Assembly (NCBI RefSeq): GCF_015223435.1
Contig: NZ_VHKO01000004.1
Span: forward strand, 1 to 64,000
Length of the DNA: 64,000 nucleotides
DNA from: Vibrio hibernica
GTDB taxonomy: Bacteria; Pseudomonadota; Gammaproteobacteria; Enterobacterales; Vibrionaceae
Direction of reading: 5' to 3'
Part shown: positions 36,108 through 43,579 of the stretch, one piece after another
Position numbering within the stretch: the first letter of the stretch is position 1
Layout of the letters: each line of letters opens with the position of its first letter
Notes under the pieces: generated by a model
Seen by the model: only the letters and a program-made list of their open reading frames with translations
The model's database searches: none
What the model was told of the DNA's origin: nothing
Position numbers and translations under genes: made by a program

Positions 36108-36676
36108 ACATTGGACTGTATATTTATGACGAGGCTGAGGTTTTAGATTTTTCAGGGCCTTTCGAAGTGTTCAGTACCGCAAAGCGTTTGGGTGCACAAG
36201 AATGGAATGTATTTTTGATTGCAGAAAATCTTGCGCCTGTTTCTGCGCGAGGGGGTTATAACGTTCTGCCTCATTATTCCTTTAAAAATCATCCAACGAT
36301 TGATCTGTTAATTGTGGTGGGTGGTGTGCATAGCGAAGAAATGCATAAACCCAATGTACTTAGCTGGATAAAATCGATCGATAAAACCGCAACACATGTG
36401 GCATCGGTATGTACTGGTGCATTTTTACTCGCCAATGCTGGGCTGCTTGATGGCTTATCTGTAACTACCCATTGGGAAGATATTCCTGATCTGAGAAGGA
36501 ATTTTCCGAGTTTAACCATTGTGGATAATAAGCGTTGGGTAAACGAGGGCAAATACACCACGTCGGGTGGAATATCGGCAGGGATCGACATGAGTTTGAA
36601 TTTGGTGGCACAATTAAAAAGCCAAGCACTGGCGGATATGGTGTCGCATCAGATGGAATATCGCTGGCAAAAATAA
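36104..36676 (+). CDS. DJ-1/PfpI-family protein (isonitrile hydratase-like)
   Basis: A 190-residue class I glutamine-amidotransferase-like protein of the DJ-1/PfpI superfamily. The nucleophile-elbow Cys is in ASVCTGAFLLA (residue ~105), the conserved acidic residue in DFSGPFEVF (Glu22), and THWED follows. This layout resembles isocyanide (isonitrile) hydratase and the sensor domain of the FtrA/GlxA regulators, but there is no AraC domain here. The substrate is unknown. It is translationally coupled to the upstream membrane-protein gene. Confidence 0.8.
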   Translation: MNIGLYIYDEAEVLDFSGPFEVFSTAKRLGAQEWNVFLIAENLAPVSARGGYNVLPHYSFKNHPTIDLLIVVGGVHSEEMHKPNVLSWIKSIDKTATHVASVCTGAFLLANAGLLDGLSVTTHWEDIPDLRRNFPSLTIVDNKRWVNEGKYTTSGGISAGIDMSLNLVAQLKSQALADMVSHQMEYRWQK

Positions 36677-36717
36677 CTGACGTCCAGATTCAAAAAAGTT
36701 CAAATAGGACAAATACC

Positions 36718-36753
36718 AATACGCCACCTTCTTGTAATAAAAGGTGGCGTATT
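36718..36753. terminator. Bidirectional terminator
   Basis: AATACGCCACCTT (36718-36730) and AAGGTGGCGTATT (36741-36753) form a perfect 13-bp stem with a 10-base loop, followed by TTATT on the plus strand. It separates the convergent DJ-1 and kdgR genes. Confidence 0.85.
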
Positions 36754-36769
36754 TTATTGATCATGACGC

Positions 36770-37564
36770 TTATGAAGCTTCTGCCATTGGGTAATCATGG
36801 TAGCCAAGTTGTTCAGAAACTCGCTTGCACGCATGTTGCAGTAAACCAACATAGTAAGACATTCTACTTTCATCAAAACGAATGGTTGGTAATGAAATCG
36901 ATAGGCCAGCAATCACATGACCAAAACGATCATACACGGGTGCGCCAATGCAACGTAAACCTGGTTCTTGCTCTTCATTATCTTCTGCATAGCCTTGTTT
37001 TTTTACACGCTGTAACTCCGCCAATAATTGATCAACATTATCATGGGTTTTTTGAGTATGCTTAACAAACTTGACGTCTTTTAGTGTTTTTCGTACGAAT
37101 GTTTCATCACGTTCAGCCAGTAAAACTTTACCAATAGCGGTACTATAAAGTGGGTTACGGCGACCAATACGTGATTGCATCCGTAGGTTATAACCAGAAT
37201 CGATTTTGTGGGTATAAATGATTTGATCAACATCTAATGCCCCTAAGTGAAGTGCTTCATTGGTTTGTTCAGAAATATAGTTCATTTCTTTATCAGCCAA
37301 AGAAATTAAATCAACATACTCTAGCGACTTAGCACCTACCTCAAATAACTTCAAAGTAAGCGAATATTTATCGGCTTCACCTTCTTGGTCAACATAGCCC
37401 AACATTTTCATCGTTTGCAGAAAACGATAAGTGGTACTTTTTGACATCAGTAAGCGCTGGGATAGTTCGGTAATACCGATATTTTTTTGCTCACCAAGTG
37501 CTTGAAGAATACCAAACACTTTCATGACTGATGACACGGCATCGGGTTGTTTCGATTTTTCCAT
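36770..37564 (-). CDS. kdgR: KdgR IclR-family repressor of uronate catabolism
   Basis: A 264-residue IclR-family regulator that follows E. coli/Dickeya KdgR closely: KQPDAVSSVMKVFGILQALGE, MSKSTTYRFLQTMKMLGYV (helix-turn-helix), IGRRNPLYSTAIGKVLLA and EDNEEQEPGLRCI in the effector domain. KdgR is released from DNA by 2-keto-3-deoxygluconate. The start is placed at Met 37564, matching the E. coli N-terminus; an ATG 16 codons upstream is in frame. It is divergent from kduD, with a KdgR-box-like site between, and a second box lies before kdgK. Confidence 0.92.
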   Translation of the reverse strand: MEKSKQPDAVSSVMKVFGILQALGEQKNIGITELSQRLLMSKSTTYRFLQTMKMLGYVDQEGEADKYSLTLKLFEVGAKSLEYVDLISLADKEMNYISEQTNEALHLGALDVDQIIYTHKIDSGYNLRMQSRIGRRNPLYSTAIGKVLLAERDETFVRKTLKDVKFVKHTQKTHDNVDQLLAELQRVKKQGYAEDNEEQEPGLRCIGAPVYDRFGHVIAGLSISLPTIRFDESRMSYYVGLLQHACKRVSEQLGYHDYPMAEAS

Positions 37565-37747
37565 TTGGGGTTGACCTTGAATTTGATTAGACCTTAAAAA
37601 ACCAGTCACCATTGTTAATGCTTCACTATTCTATCCCTTTTATCAATTTTTTTGAAATGCATGATTTAAAAAAATGAAACAAAAATCACTTTACTATATA
37701 AATCACGATTTATGTTATTTTTTATGAAACGGCTTTTTAATTTTAAT

Positions 37748-37762
37748 TGAAAAGGTATTTCA
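37748..37762. promoter_or_regulatory. KdgR operator candidate upstream of kduD
   Basis: TGAAAAGGTATTTCA is a palindrome with TGAAA/TTTCA arms and the same 15-base length as the better site at 39903-39917. It lies 86 bp before the kduD ATG. Isolated TGAAAC half-sites also occur at 37675-37680 and 37725-37730. The match is to the known KdgR box arrangement. Confidence 0.6.
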
Positions 37763-37848
37763 TTATTGCTATTGTTATCTCGTTTGCTGAGGATACACCT
37801 CAATATCAATAAACTTACTGGCTGAAAAGCTGAATTTAAGGACGCGTT

Positions 37849-38610
37849 ATGATTCTGAACTCTTTTGATCTACAAGGTAAAGTGGCTATCGTTACTGGTT
37901 GTGACACCGGTCTTGGTCAAGGCATGGCTTTAGGTTTAGCGGAAGCGGGCTGTAGCATTGTTGGTGTTAACCGCACAGCCCCAGAAGAAACAATTGAAAA
38001 AATGAAAGCTTCTGGGAAGAAATTCTTAGACGTTCGCGCTAACTTACTAAAACAAGACGAAATACCAGACATCATAAATGCTGCTGTTGCTGAGTTCGGT
38101 AAAATCGATATCCTAGTCAACAATGCCGGTATCATTCGTCGCGAAGATGCGATTGAATTCTCAGAGCAAAACTGGGATGACGTAATGAACATCAACTCAA
38201 AAACAGTATTCTTCATGTCTCAAGCGGTTGCTAAGCAATTTATCTCTCAAGGTAATGGCGGCAAAATTATCAACATCGCTTCTATGCTTTCTTTCCAAGG
38301 CGGGGTTCGCGTGCCTTCTTACACGGCATCCAAAAGTGCGGTTATGGGTATTACTCGCGCCATGGCAAACGAGTGGGCAAAATATGGCATTAACGTAAAC
38401 GCAATTGCCCCTGGCTACATGGCAACCAATAACACGGCAGCTTTACTGGCTGATGCAGAGCGTAGTAAAGCAATTCTTGAGCGTATTCCTGCTGACCGTT
38501 GGGGTACGCCTGCTGATGTTGCTGGCCCTTGTGTGTTCCTAGCCTCGGATGCCGCAAGCTACATTAACGGCTACACTATTGCCGTTGATGGTGGTTGGTT
38601 AGCTCGTTAA
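37849..38610 (+). CDS. kduD: 2-dehydro-3-deoxy-D-gluconate 5-dehydrogenase
   Basis: A 253-residue short-chain dehydrogenase (same length as E. coli KduD) that reduces 3-deoxy-D-glycero-2,5-hexodiulosonate (DKII) to 2-keto-3-deoxygluconate with NADH. The glycine-rich TGCDTGLGQG binds the cofactor, NNAG is present, and the catalytic Ser-Tyr-Lys lie in IASMLSFQ and SYTASKSAV. TTAAGGACGCGTT before ATG 37849 is a good ribosome-binding site. It is the first gene of the kduD-kdgF-isomerase unit, apparently under KdgR. Confidence 0.94.
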   Translation: MILNSFDLQGKVAIVTGCDTGLGQGMALGLAEAGCSIVGVNRTAPEETIEKMKASGKKFLDVRANLLKQDEIPDIINAAVAEFGKIDILVNNAGIIRREDAIEFSEQNWDDVMNINSKTVFFMSQAVAKQFISQGNGGKIINIASMLSFQGGVRVPSYTASKSAVMGITRAMANEWAKYGINVNAIAPGYMATNNTAALLADAERSKAILERIPADRWGTPADVAGPCVFLASDAASYINGYTIAVDGGWLAR

Positions 38611-38648
38611 TTTCGACTCTCGCACTCTAAAGTCAAGGATAATTAAGC

Positions 38649-38972
38649 ATGTTTGTTTATAACAAAGATATTAAATTAGAAGACCTAGGTGACGGCGTTT
38701 CACGCAAAATCATGGCTTATAGTGACAATATTATGTCGGTTGAAGTTTACTTCGAAGACGGCGCTATTGGCCCACTGCACAATCATCCGCACGAGCAGTT
38801 AACTTACGTGCTATCGGGTGAATTTGAATTCACTATTGGTGATGAAACCAAGATTGTAAAAGCAGGCGACGTGCTCTACAAAAAACCCAATATCATGCAC
38901 GGCTGTACTTGCTTAAAAGCGGGCGTATTACTCGATACCTTTACTCCAATGCGTAAAGATTTCGTAAGCTAA
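38649..38972 (+). CDS. kdgF: KdgF-type cupin, unsaturated uronate linearising enzyme
   Basis: A 107-residue single-domain cupin. The metal-binding motif PLHNHPHEQLTYVLSG and the later KPNIMHG supply the His/Gln ligands. KdgF proteins convert 4,5-unsaturated monouronates from pectin or alginate lyases to the linear 5-keto-4-deoxyuronate, a step that otherwise proceeds spontaneously but slowly. The neighbours fit: kduD upstream (38 bp) and the RpiB-family gene downstream. Similarity to KdgF rather than to the larger KduI is based on length and motif. Confidence 0.9.
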   Translation: MFVYNKDIKLEDLGDGVSRKIMAYSDNIMSVEVYFEDGAIGPLHNHPHEQLTYVLSGEFEFTIGDETKIVKAGDVLYKKPNIMHGCTCLKAGVLLDTFTPMRKDFVS

Positions 38973-39069
38973 AGAGCAGAATATAACCCACCACTGTGAG
39001 TACTTTATCGTCACAGTGGCCACCCTAAGAAATTTTAACTTATATAGACTCGTCCTACTGGAGGATATA

Positions 39070-39663
39070 ATGAAAATCGCACTTATGATGGAAAACAGCC
39101 AAGCTGGCAAAAACGCCACTATCTTAAATGAATTAACCAGTGTTGTTGAGCCACTCGGTCACTCTGTTGCAAACGTCGGCATGAGCGATGAAAATGATCA
39201 TCACCTAACTTACATTCACCTTGGTATCCAAGCGAGCTTGCTTCTTAACTCTCAAGCGGTTGATTTCGTAGTGGCAGGTTGCGGTACTGGCCAAGGCGCA
39301 ATGATGTCACTTAACCTACACCCAGGTGTATCTTGTGGTTACTGTCTAGACCCATCCGATGCTTTCCTTTTCAACCAAATCAACAACGGTAATGCGCTTG
39401 CACTTGCTTTTGCCAAAGGTTTTGGTTGGGCGGCAGAGCTGAATGCTCGTTATATCTTCGAAAAAGCATTCTCAGGCCCACGCGGTGAAGGTTATCCTGT
39501 TGAGCGTAAAGCGCCACAAGTTCAAAATGCGGGTATTCTTGGTCAAGTAAAAGCGGCAGTAAACAAAGAAAACTACCTTGATACGCTACGCGCTATCGAC
39601 CCTGAACTTGTAAAAACAGCCGTAACTGGCGAGCGTTTCCAACAATGTTTCTTCGACAACTGA
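39070..39663 (+). CDS. RpiB/LacAB-family isomerase, likely DKI isomerase (DhuI-like)
   Basis: A 197-residue RpiB/LacA/LacB-family sugar isomerase with the signatures VVAGCGTGQGAMMSLN and PSDAFLFNQINNGNALALA. GGAGG six bases before ATG 39070 sets the start. In pectin and glycosaminoglycan pathways an RpiB-family enzyme (DhuI) can replace KduI to isomerise 5-keto-4-deoxyuronate to DKII; kduI is absent here, so I infer that role. Unusual: after the stop TGA 39661-39663 the same frame continues as coding-like QNDEIKAFIREVLA to TAA at 39706-39708, so the C-terminus appears cut short by a nonsense codon. Confidence 0.82.
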   Translation: MKIALMMENSQAGKNATILNELTSVVEPLGHSVANVGMSDENDHHLTYIHLGIQASLLLNSQAVDFVVAGCGTGQGAMMSLNLHPGVSCGYCLDPSDAFLFNQINNGNALALAFAKGFGWAAELNARYIFEKAFSGPRGEGYPVERKAPQVQNAGILGQVKAAVNKENYLDTLRAIDPELVKTAVTGERFQQCFFDN

Positions 39664-39750
39664 CAAAATGATGAAATCAAAGCGTTTATTCGTGAAGTGT
39701 TAGCTTAATTCCCCCATTTGATTAAGCATCCACTAATAGCACTAACTTTT

Positions 39751-39775
39751 GCCGGCCTCCGTGGTCGGCTTTTTT
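39751..39775 (+). terminator. Terminator after the kduD operon
   Basis: GCCGGCC (39751-39757) and GGTCGGC (39763-39769) form an imperfect stem followed by TTTTTT. It ends the kduD-kdgF-isomerase transcript and separates it from kdgK. Confidence 0.8.
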
Positions 39776-39902
39776 CCAGTTTAATTCTCCAGTGAACACA
39801 CCGACATTTTCTTTACACACTAGTCATTATCGAAATAAAACTACAGCATTGATCGCCTTCTATTATATTTCACGTAAAAAAGTGATCTAGTCCAAACGGT
39901 TA

Positions 39903-39917
39903 TGAAACATAGTTTCA
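39903..39917. promoter_or_regulatory. KdgR operator upstream of kdgK
   Basis: TGAAACATAGTTTCA has perfect 6-bp arms (TGAAAC/GTTTCA) around ATA, 63 bp before the kdgK start. This matches the KdgR box core known in Enterobacteria. It would place kdgK-eda under the same repressor as the kduD unit. Confidence 0.75.
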
Positions 39918-39979
39918 ATTTAATTGATATTTCACTGCCGATTGATAATAATAATGACATCTGATCAAGGAGAATTTTC

Positions 39980-40912
39980 ATGCAAGTAAATCGTATTGCC
40001 ATCATTGGCGAGTGTATGGTTGAACTACAAAAAACAGGTGATGCGACTTACAAGCAAAGCTTTGGTGGTGATACATTAAATACTGCTCTTTATCTATCTC
40101 GCCTGACTCATCAGCATCAACTCACGACTTCTTATGTCACAGGTTTAGGTAAAGATTCTTTTAGTGCAGCAATGTTAGAAGCGTGGCAACAAGAAAGTAT
40201 TAATACTGATTTAGTACATATTTCAGATAAAAAATTACCGGGTTTATATTCGATTTCAACCACACCCGATGGTGAGCGTACTTTCCAATATTGGCGTAAC
40301 GATTCTGCTGCGCGTTACTGGTTACTTGAAAAAGACACCAACGCCGTGATTGATTCCTTAAGCCAAAACCAACTGATTTATTTAAGCGGTGTGAGCCTTG
40401 CGATTTTGCCAGCAGATGCGCTGGATAAACTATTTATGGTTTTAACTACCTGTAAAGAACAAGGCTGTAAAATCGCGTTTGATAATAACTACCGCCCAGC
40501 ATTATGGGAAAGTAAAGAGCAAGCCCAACAAGCGTATAAAACTATGTTGCAATTAACCGATATTGCTTTCTTAACTTACGATGATGAACAAATGCTGTAC
40601 GGCGATACCGATGAACAACAAGCGATAGATCGTACTCAAGCATTCGGCGTGAGCGAGATTGTGATCAAGCGTGGCGCTGAAGCGTGTTTTGTGATCACCA
40701 CAGATGAGCGCATTGAAGTCGCGCCGAAACCTGTTTTCGGTATTGTCGATACAACAGCCGCAGGTGATTCGTTCAGTGCTGGCTATCTTGCTAAACGACT
40801 ACTTGGTGGCACATTAGAAGAATCCGCAAAAATGGGACACACATTAGCAGGAACCGTGATTTGTTTTCCGGGCGCTATTATCCCAAGCGACAAAATGCCA
40901 GCCCTTAATTAA
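39980..40912 (+). CDS. kdgK: 2-dehydro-3-deoxygluconokinase
   Basis: A 310-residue PfkB-family kinase that phosphorylates 2-keto-3-deoxygluconate to KDPG. The substrate-side motif GGDTLNTALYLSRL and the C-terminal catalytic motif DTTAAGDSFSAGYLA (anion hole and catalytic Asp) are intact. E. coli KdgK has 309 residues. TCAAGGAGAATTTTC precedes the ATG. It is preceded by a strong KdgR operator and followed, 36 nt later, by eda. Confidence 0.93.
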   Translation: MQVNRIAIIGECMVELQKTGDATYKQSFGGDTLNTALYLSRLTHQHQLTTSYVTGLGKDSFSAAMLEAWQQESINTDLVHISDKKLPGLYSISTTPDGERTFQYWRNDSAARYWLLEKDTNAVIDSLSQNQLIYLSGVSLAILPADALDKLFMVLTTCKEQGCKIAFDNNYRPALWESKEQAQQAYKTMLQLTDIAFLTYDDEQMLYGDTDEQQAIDRTQAFGVSEIVIKRGAEACFVITTDERIEVAPKPVFGIVDTTAAGDSFSAGYLAKRLLGGTLEESAKMGHTLAGTVICFPGAIIPSDKMPALN

Positions 40913-40948
40913 ATTGTATTTTATTAACATCATTCTCAAGGACTCAAA

Positions 40949-41572
40949 ATGAAAACGTTAAATCAACGTCTAAGCGAAATCAAAGTGGTACCGGTTATTG
41001 CTATCCATGATGCCAATAAAGCCGCAAAACTGGCTCAAGTATTAGTTGAAAACGGCCTACCTTGCGCTGAAGTCACCTTTCGTACACCAGCCGCGGCGCA
41101 AGCCATTCGTAACATGCGTAAAGCCTACCCAGATATGTTAATTGGTTCAGGTACAGTATTAACCCCGAAGCAAGTGGATGAATCTATTGAAGCGGGTGTG
41201 GATTTCGTAGTCAGCCCTGGTTTGAACCCAACCACAGTAAAATATTGCCAACAACGTGGCGTGCCAATCATCCCTGGCGTGAACAACCCAAGTCTCGTTG
41301 AGCAAGCGATGGAATTGGGCCTAGATACATTAAAATTCTTCCCTGCAGAACCTTCTGGCGGCGTAAACATGCTAAAGGCATTAACGGCGGTTTACCCAGT
41401 CAACTTTATGCCAACTGGCGGCGTTAACCCAAAAAATGTGAATGACTACCTTGCCATTCCTGCCGTATTTGCTTGCGGTGGCACTTGGATGATCCCGAAC
41501 GATCTTATTGATAATGAAAAGTGGGATGAGTTAGCTGTATTAGTTGCTGGTGTTGCCCAAGTTATTGCTTAA
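40949..41572 (+). CDS. eda: KDPG/KHG aldolase
   Basis: A 207-residue class I aldolase that splits KDPG to pyruvate and glyceraldehyde-3-phosphate (it can also act on 4-hydroxy-2-oxoglutarate). The Schiff-base lysine is in LDTLKFFPAEPSGG, the catalytic Glu in CAEVTFRTPAA, and the phosphate-binding loop in PTGGVNPKN. It closes the uronate pathway encoded in this block. AAGGACTCAAA precedes the ATG. A clear terminator follows. Confidence 0.95.
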   Translation: MKTLNQRLSEIKVVPVIAIHDANKAAKLAQVLVENGLPCAEVTFRTPAAAQAIRNMRKAYPDMLIGSGTVLTPKQVDESIEAGVDFVVSPGLNPTTVKYCQQRGVPIIPGVNNPSLVEQAMELGLDTLKFFPAEPSGGVNMLKALTAVYPVNFMPTGGVNPKNVNDYLAIPAVFACGGTWMIPNDLIDNEKWDELAVLVAGVAQVIA

Positions 41573-41612
41573 TTAATATTAGTCACAAGCTTGCCTACAG
41601 CAGTAATAAAAC

Positions 41613-41646
41613 AAAAAAATCGAGCCTTTAAGTGGCTCGATTTTTT
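41613..41646. terminator. Bidirectional terminator after eda
   Basis: AAAAAAATCGAGCC (41613-41626) and GGCTCGATTTTTT (41634-41646) form a stem with T-tracts on both strands. It serves eda from the left and could serve the convergent EAL gene from the right. Confidence 0.88.
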
Positions 41647-41760
41647 GTTTTTAATCCTTACAGTGCAGATCTAAAAGCATCCACTAAAATAGTGCTATTC
41701 ACTACTTGCTGCGGTAAAGCTGACAAGTATACTTTTATGCAAGAAGTGAAATAGATAATG

Positions 41761-43206
41761 TTATTTCAAATAAGTTTGAATAAATTCATCTAGTGGGACT
41801 GGCTTACCGTAGAAATAACCTTGAAGATGGTCCACACCATTTTCTTTTAAATAATCAACCTGAACCTGATTTTCAACCCCTTCAGCAGTCAAGCTCAGAT
41901 TCAACCTTCTGGCTAAATCTATAATATTATCCACCAATGGTGCGGAAACGGCATCACTACCAATTAAGTCAATAAAACTTTTATCAACTTTAATATAGTC
42001 AAAATTTAAATTATTAATGGCGGATAAGCTGGCATTGCCGGTTCCAAAATCATCAACCGCCATTCTAACTCCCATGTCGTGCAAGCTATCAAATACCTCT
42101 CTTGCCTCGCCATAGTTCTCAATGATGCCTCTTTCCGTTAACTCTAAAACTAAAAATGAACTCTGACTAATAGGGCTTGCTAAAAACTCTCTGCAACTAT
42201 CAATTAAAGACTGCTGGTTCGATTTTTCAAAATGCTGCGCACAAATATTAATAGCAATATGAAACCCTTTTGGCAGAGCATGTGGCATTTTTTCAAAAGC
42301 ATGAATAGTATTAGTGAACAGTTGGCGAGTCATCGGAATAATCAACCCCGAACGTTCAGCCAATGGAATAAATGCATCAGGGCTTACCACACCTAAGGAT
42401 TTATGATTCCAACGGATCAATATTTCTAAACCTGCAAGCTCACCATTAGCATTCATAATTGGCTGCCCATAAGGAACAAAATGATCCTTATTAATCGCTT
42501 TCTTCATGATTAGGACACTAGAATTTTTCTCTACATTTAGAAAAACAGAGCGGCTAATAACAATAGAAAGCATCACCAATAGCAGAATTATCCACCCATA
42601 GCGCTGATAAAGTTCAGTAACGTAAGTATTAAAAGAAATATAAGTATGAACATTGAAGTTATATTTTGGGGAGTAGGAAATTAAATTGAAACGACTTATG
42701 CCATCATGTAAAACCCCTTCTTTACCCACCCATTGATTAAAGGCCTGAATTTGGAAATTTTCATCTGAATCAATGAGAGACAATATATAAAAGAAAGAAC
42801 GACCATTTAGCGTAATTGAAACTGCATTTTTTCCTTTCGACTTTTTGATCACGCCAATAATTTTTCCTGGTTCGATAACTTTTGATTTCATCAGGATTAA
42901 TTCATTTTTGCGTGAATCGTTACTCAGCATAGAAAGATGAACCAAACCATTGTAAGTTGAACACACCACTTCCGAATTCACTAATAAACTCACAGTTTGA
43001 AATTCAGGATATCGAATGGCTAAATCAACTAGCTTTGATTTGGTATTTTGGCAAGGTTCAGAAGCCAGCGGCATTATTTGATCAATGATAAGCGAACTGG
43101 TATCCAATATATTCTCAATCTCAACAACGGCTTTATTTAGGCTTTCTTGCTTTTCACTATTAAAGTTGTTTATACCTTGCACGATAACAATCGTCACTCC
43201 GAACAA
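41761..43206 (-). CDS. EAL cyclic-di-GMP phosphodiesterase with CSS-motif sensor, 5' end disrupted
   Basis: A membrane protein with a periplasmic CSS-type sensor (VVCSTYNG, a CST variant, near residue 80), a second transmembrane helix (~203-222) and an intact C-terminal EAL domain. Active-site motifs are present: EILIRW, NICAQHF, LELTERG, DDFGTGN, KVDKSF, EGVE and QGYF. It should hydrolyse c-di-GMP to pGpG. The only start codon left in frame is TTG 43206, which cuts into the first transmembrane helix. Upstream codons (TKFRQWGITC...) look like the genuine N-terminus but run without an ATG into the IS66-type element at 43256, with TGA at 43264-43266. Expression may be lost. Confidence 0.75.
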   Translation of the reverse strand: MFGVTIVIVQGINNFNSEKQESLNKAVVEIENILDTSSLIIDQIMPLASEPCQNTKSKLVDLAIRYPEFQTVSLLVNSEVVCSTYNGLVHLSMLSNDSRKNELILMKSKVIEPGKIIGVIKKSKGKNAVSITLNGRSFFYILSLIDSDENFQIQAFNQWVGKEGVLHDGISRFNLISYSPKYNFNVHTYISFNTYVTELYQRYGWIILLLVMLSIVISRSVFLNVEKNSSVLIMKKAINKDHFVPYGQPIMNANGELAGLEILIRWNHKSLGVVSPDAFIPLAERSGLIIPMTRQLFTNTIHAFEKMPHALPKGFHIAINICAQHFEKSNQQSLIDSCREFLASPISQSSFLVLELTERGIIENYGEAREVFDSLHDMGVRMAVDDFGTGNASLSAINNLNFDYIKVDKSFIDLIGSDAVSAPLVDNIIDLARRLNLSLTAEGVENQVQVDYLKENGVDHLQGYFYGKPVPLDEFIQTYLK

Positions 43207-43255
43207 AAAACAACCAATAGCCGTAATGCAAGTTATCCCCCACTGCCGAAATTTA

Positions 43256-43419
43256 GTAACCGTTCACCGGGAGTGTATTGACAAGCATTCTGGAGTATGC
43301 CTCAGAGCGTTTTAATGCTTATTCTCTGGCATTTAGAAAAGTTTTAATGCCCGTACGTTATAAAAACACATAATTCCTTACTTTTCACCGTTGTCAAGCC
43401 CCTCCCGGTGAACGCTTAC
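43256..43419. mobile_element. 164-bp element with IS66-type terminal inverted repeats
   Basis: The ends are 29-base inverted repeats: left 43256-43284 and right 43391-43419, with 25 of 29 bases matching. The right end reads GTAAGCGTTCACCGGGAG outward-in; the left reads GTAACCGTTCACCGGGAG. GTAAGCG is the hallmark terminus of IS66-family elements. The 106-base interior has no transposase, only two copies of GTTTTAATGC (43309-43318, 43341-43350). The flanking 8 bases do not form a duplication, so this may be an internally deleted IS or a miniature element that underwent an adjacent deletion. It abuts the 5' end of the EAL gene. Confidence 0.75.
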
Positions 43420-43579
43420 CCTGCTCTCACTTCCCTTTTTCTGTAATGCGTATTCTTACCGTTCAACACATTCCTAACAATAATTAAACATCAAAACTAC
43501 AATAAAGTGATATCGAAAATTGCATAGAAATATGAAAGATCGATATTCAATTATAAATAAGACACAAAGGACGTCTATC

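Noticed and set aside
36535..37065. A 176-codon plus-strand frame after the DJ-1 gene
   Set aside because: It overlaps the DJ-1 gene end, the terminator and the antisense of kdgR; no domain is present.
39661..39663. TGA read as a selenocysteine codon
   Set aside because: No convincing SECIS-type hairpin was seen right after it; a nonsense mutation is simpler. It is kept only as a minor alternative in the finding.
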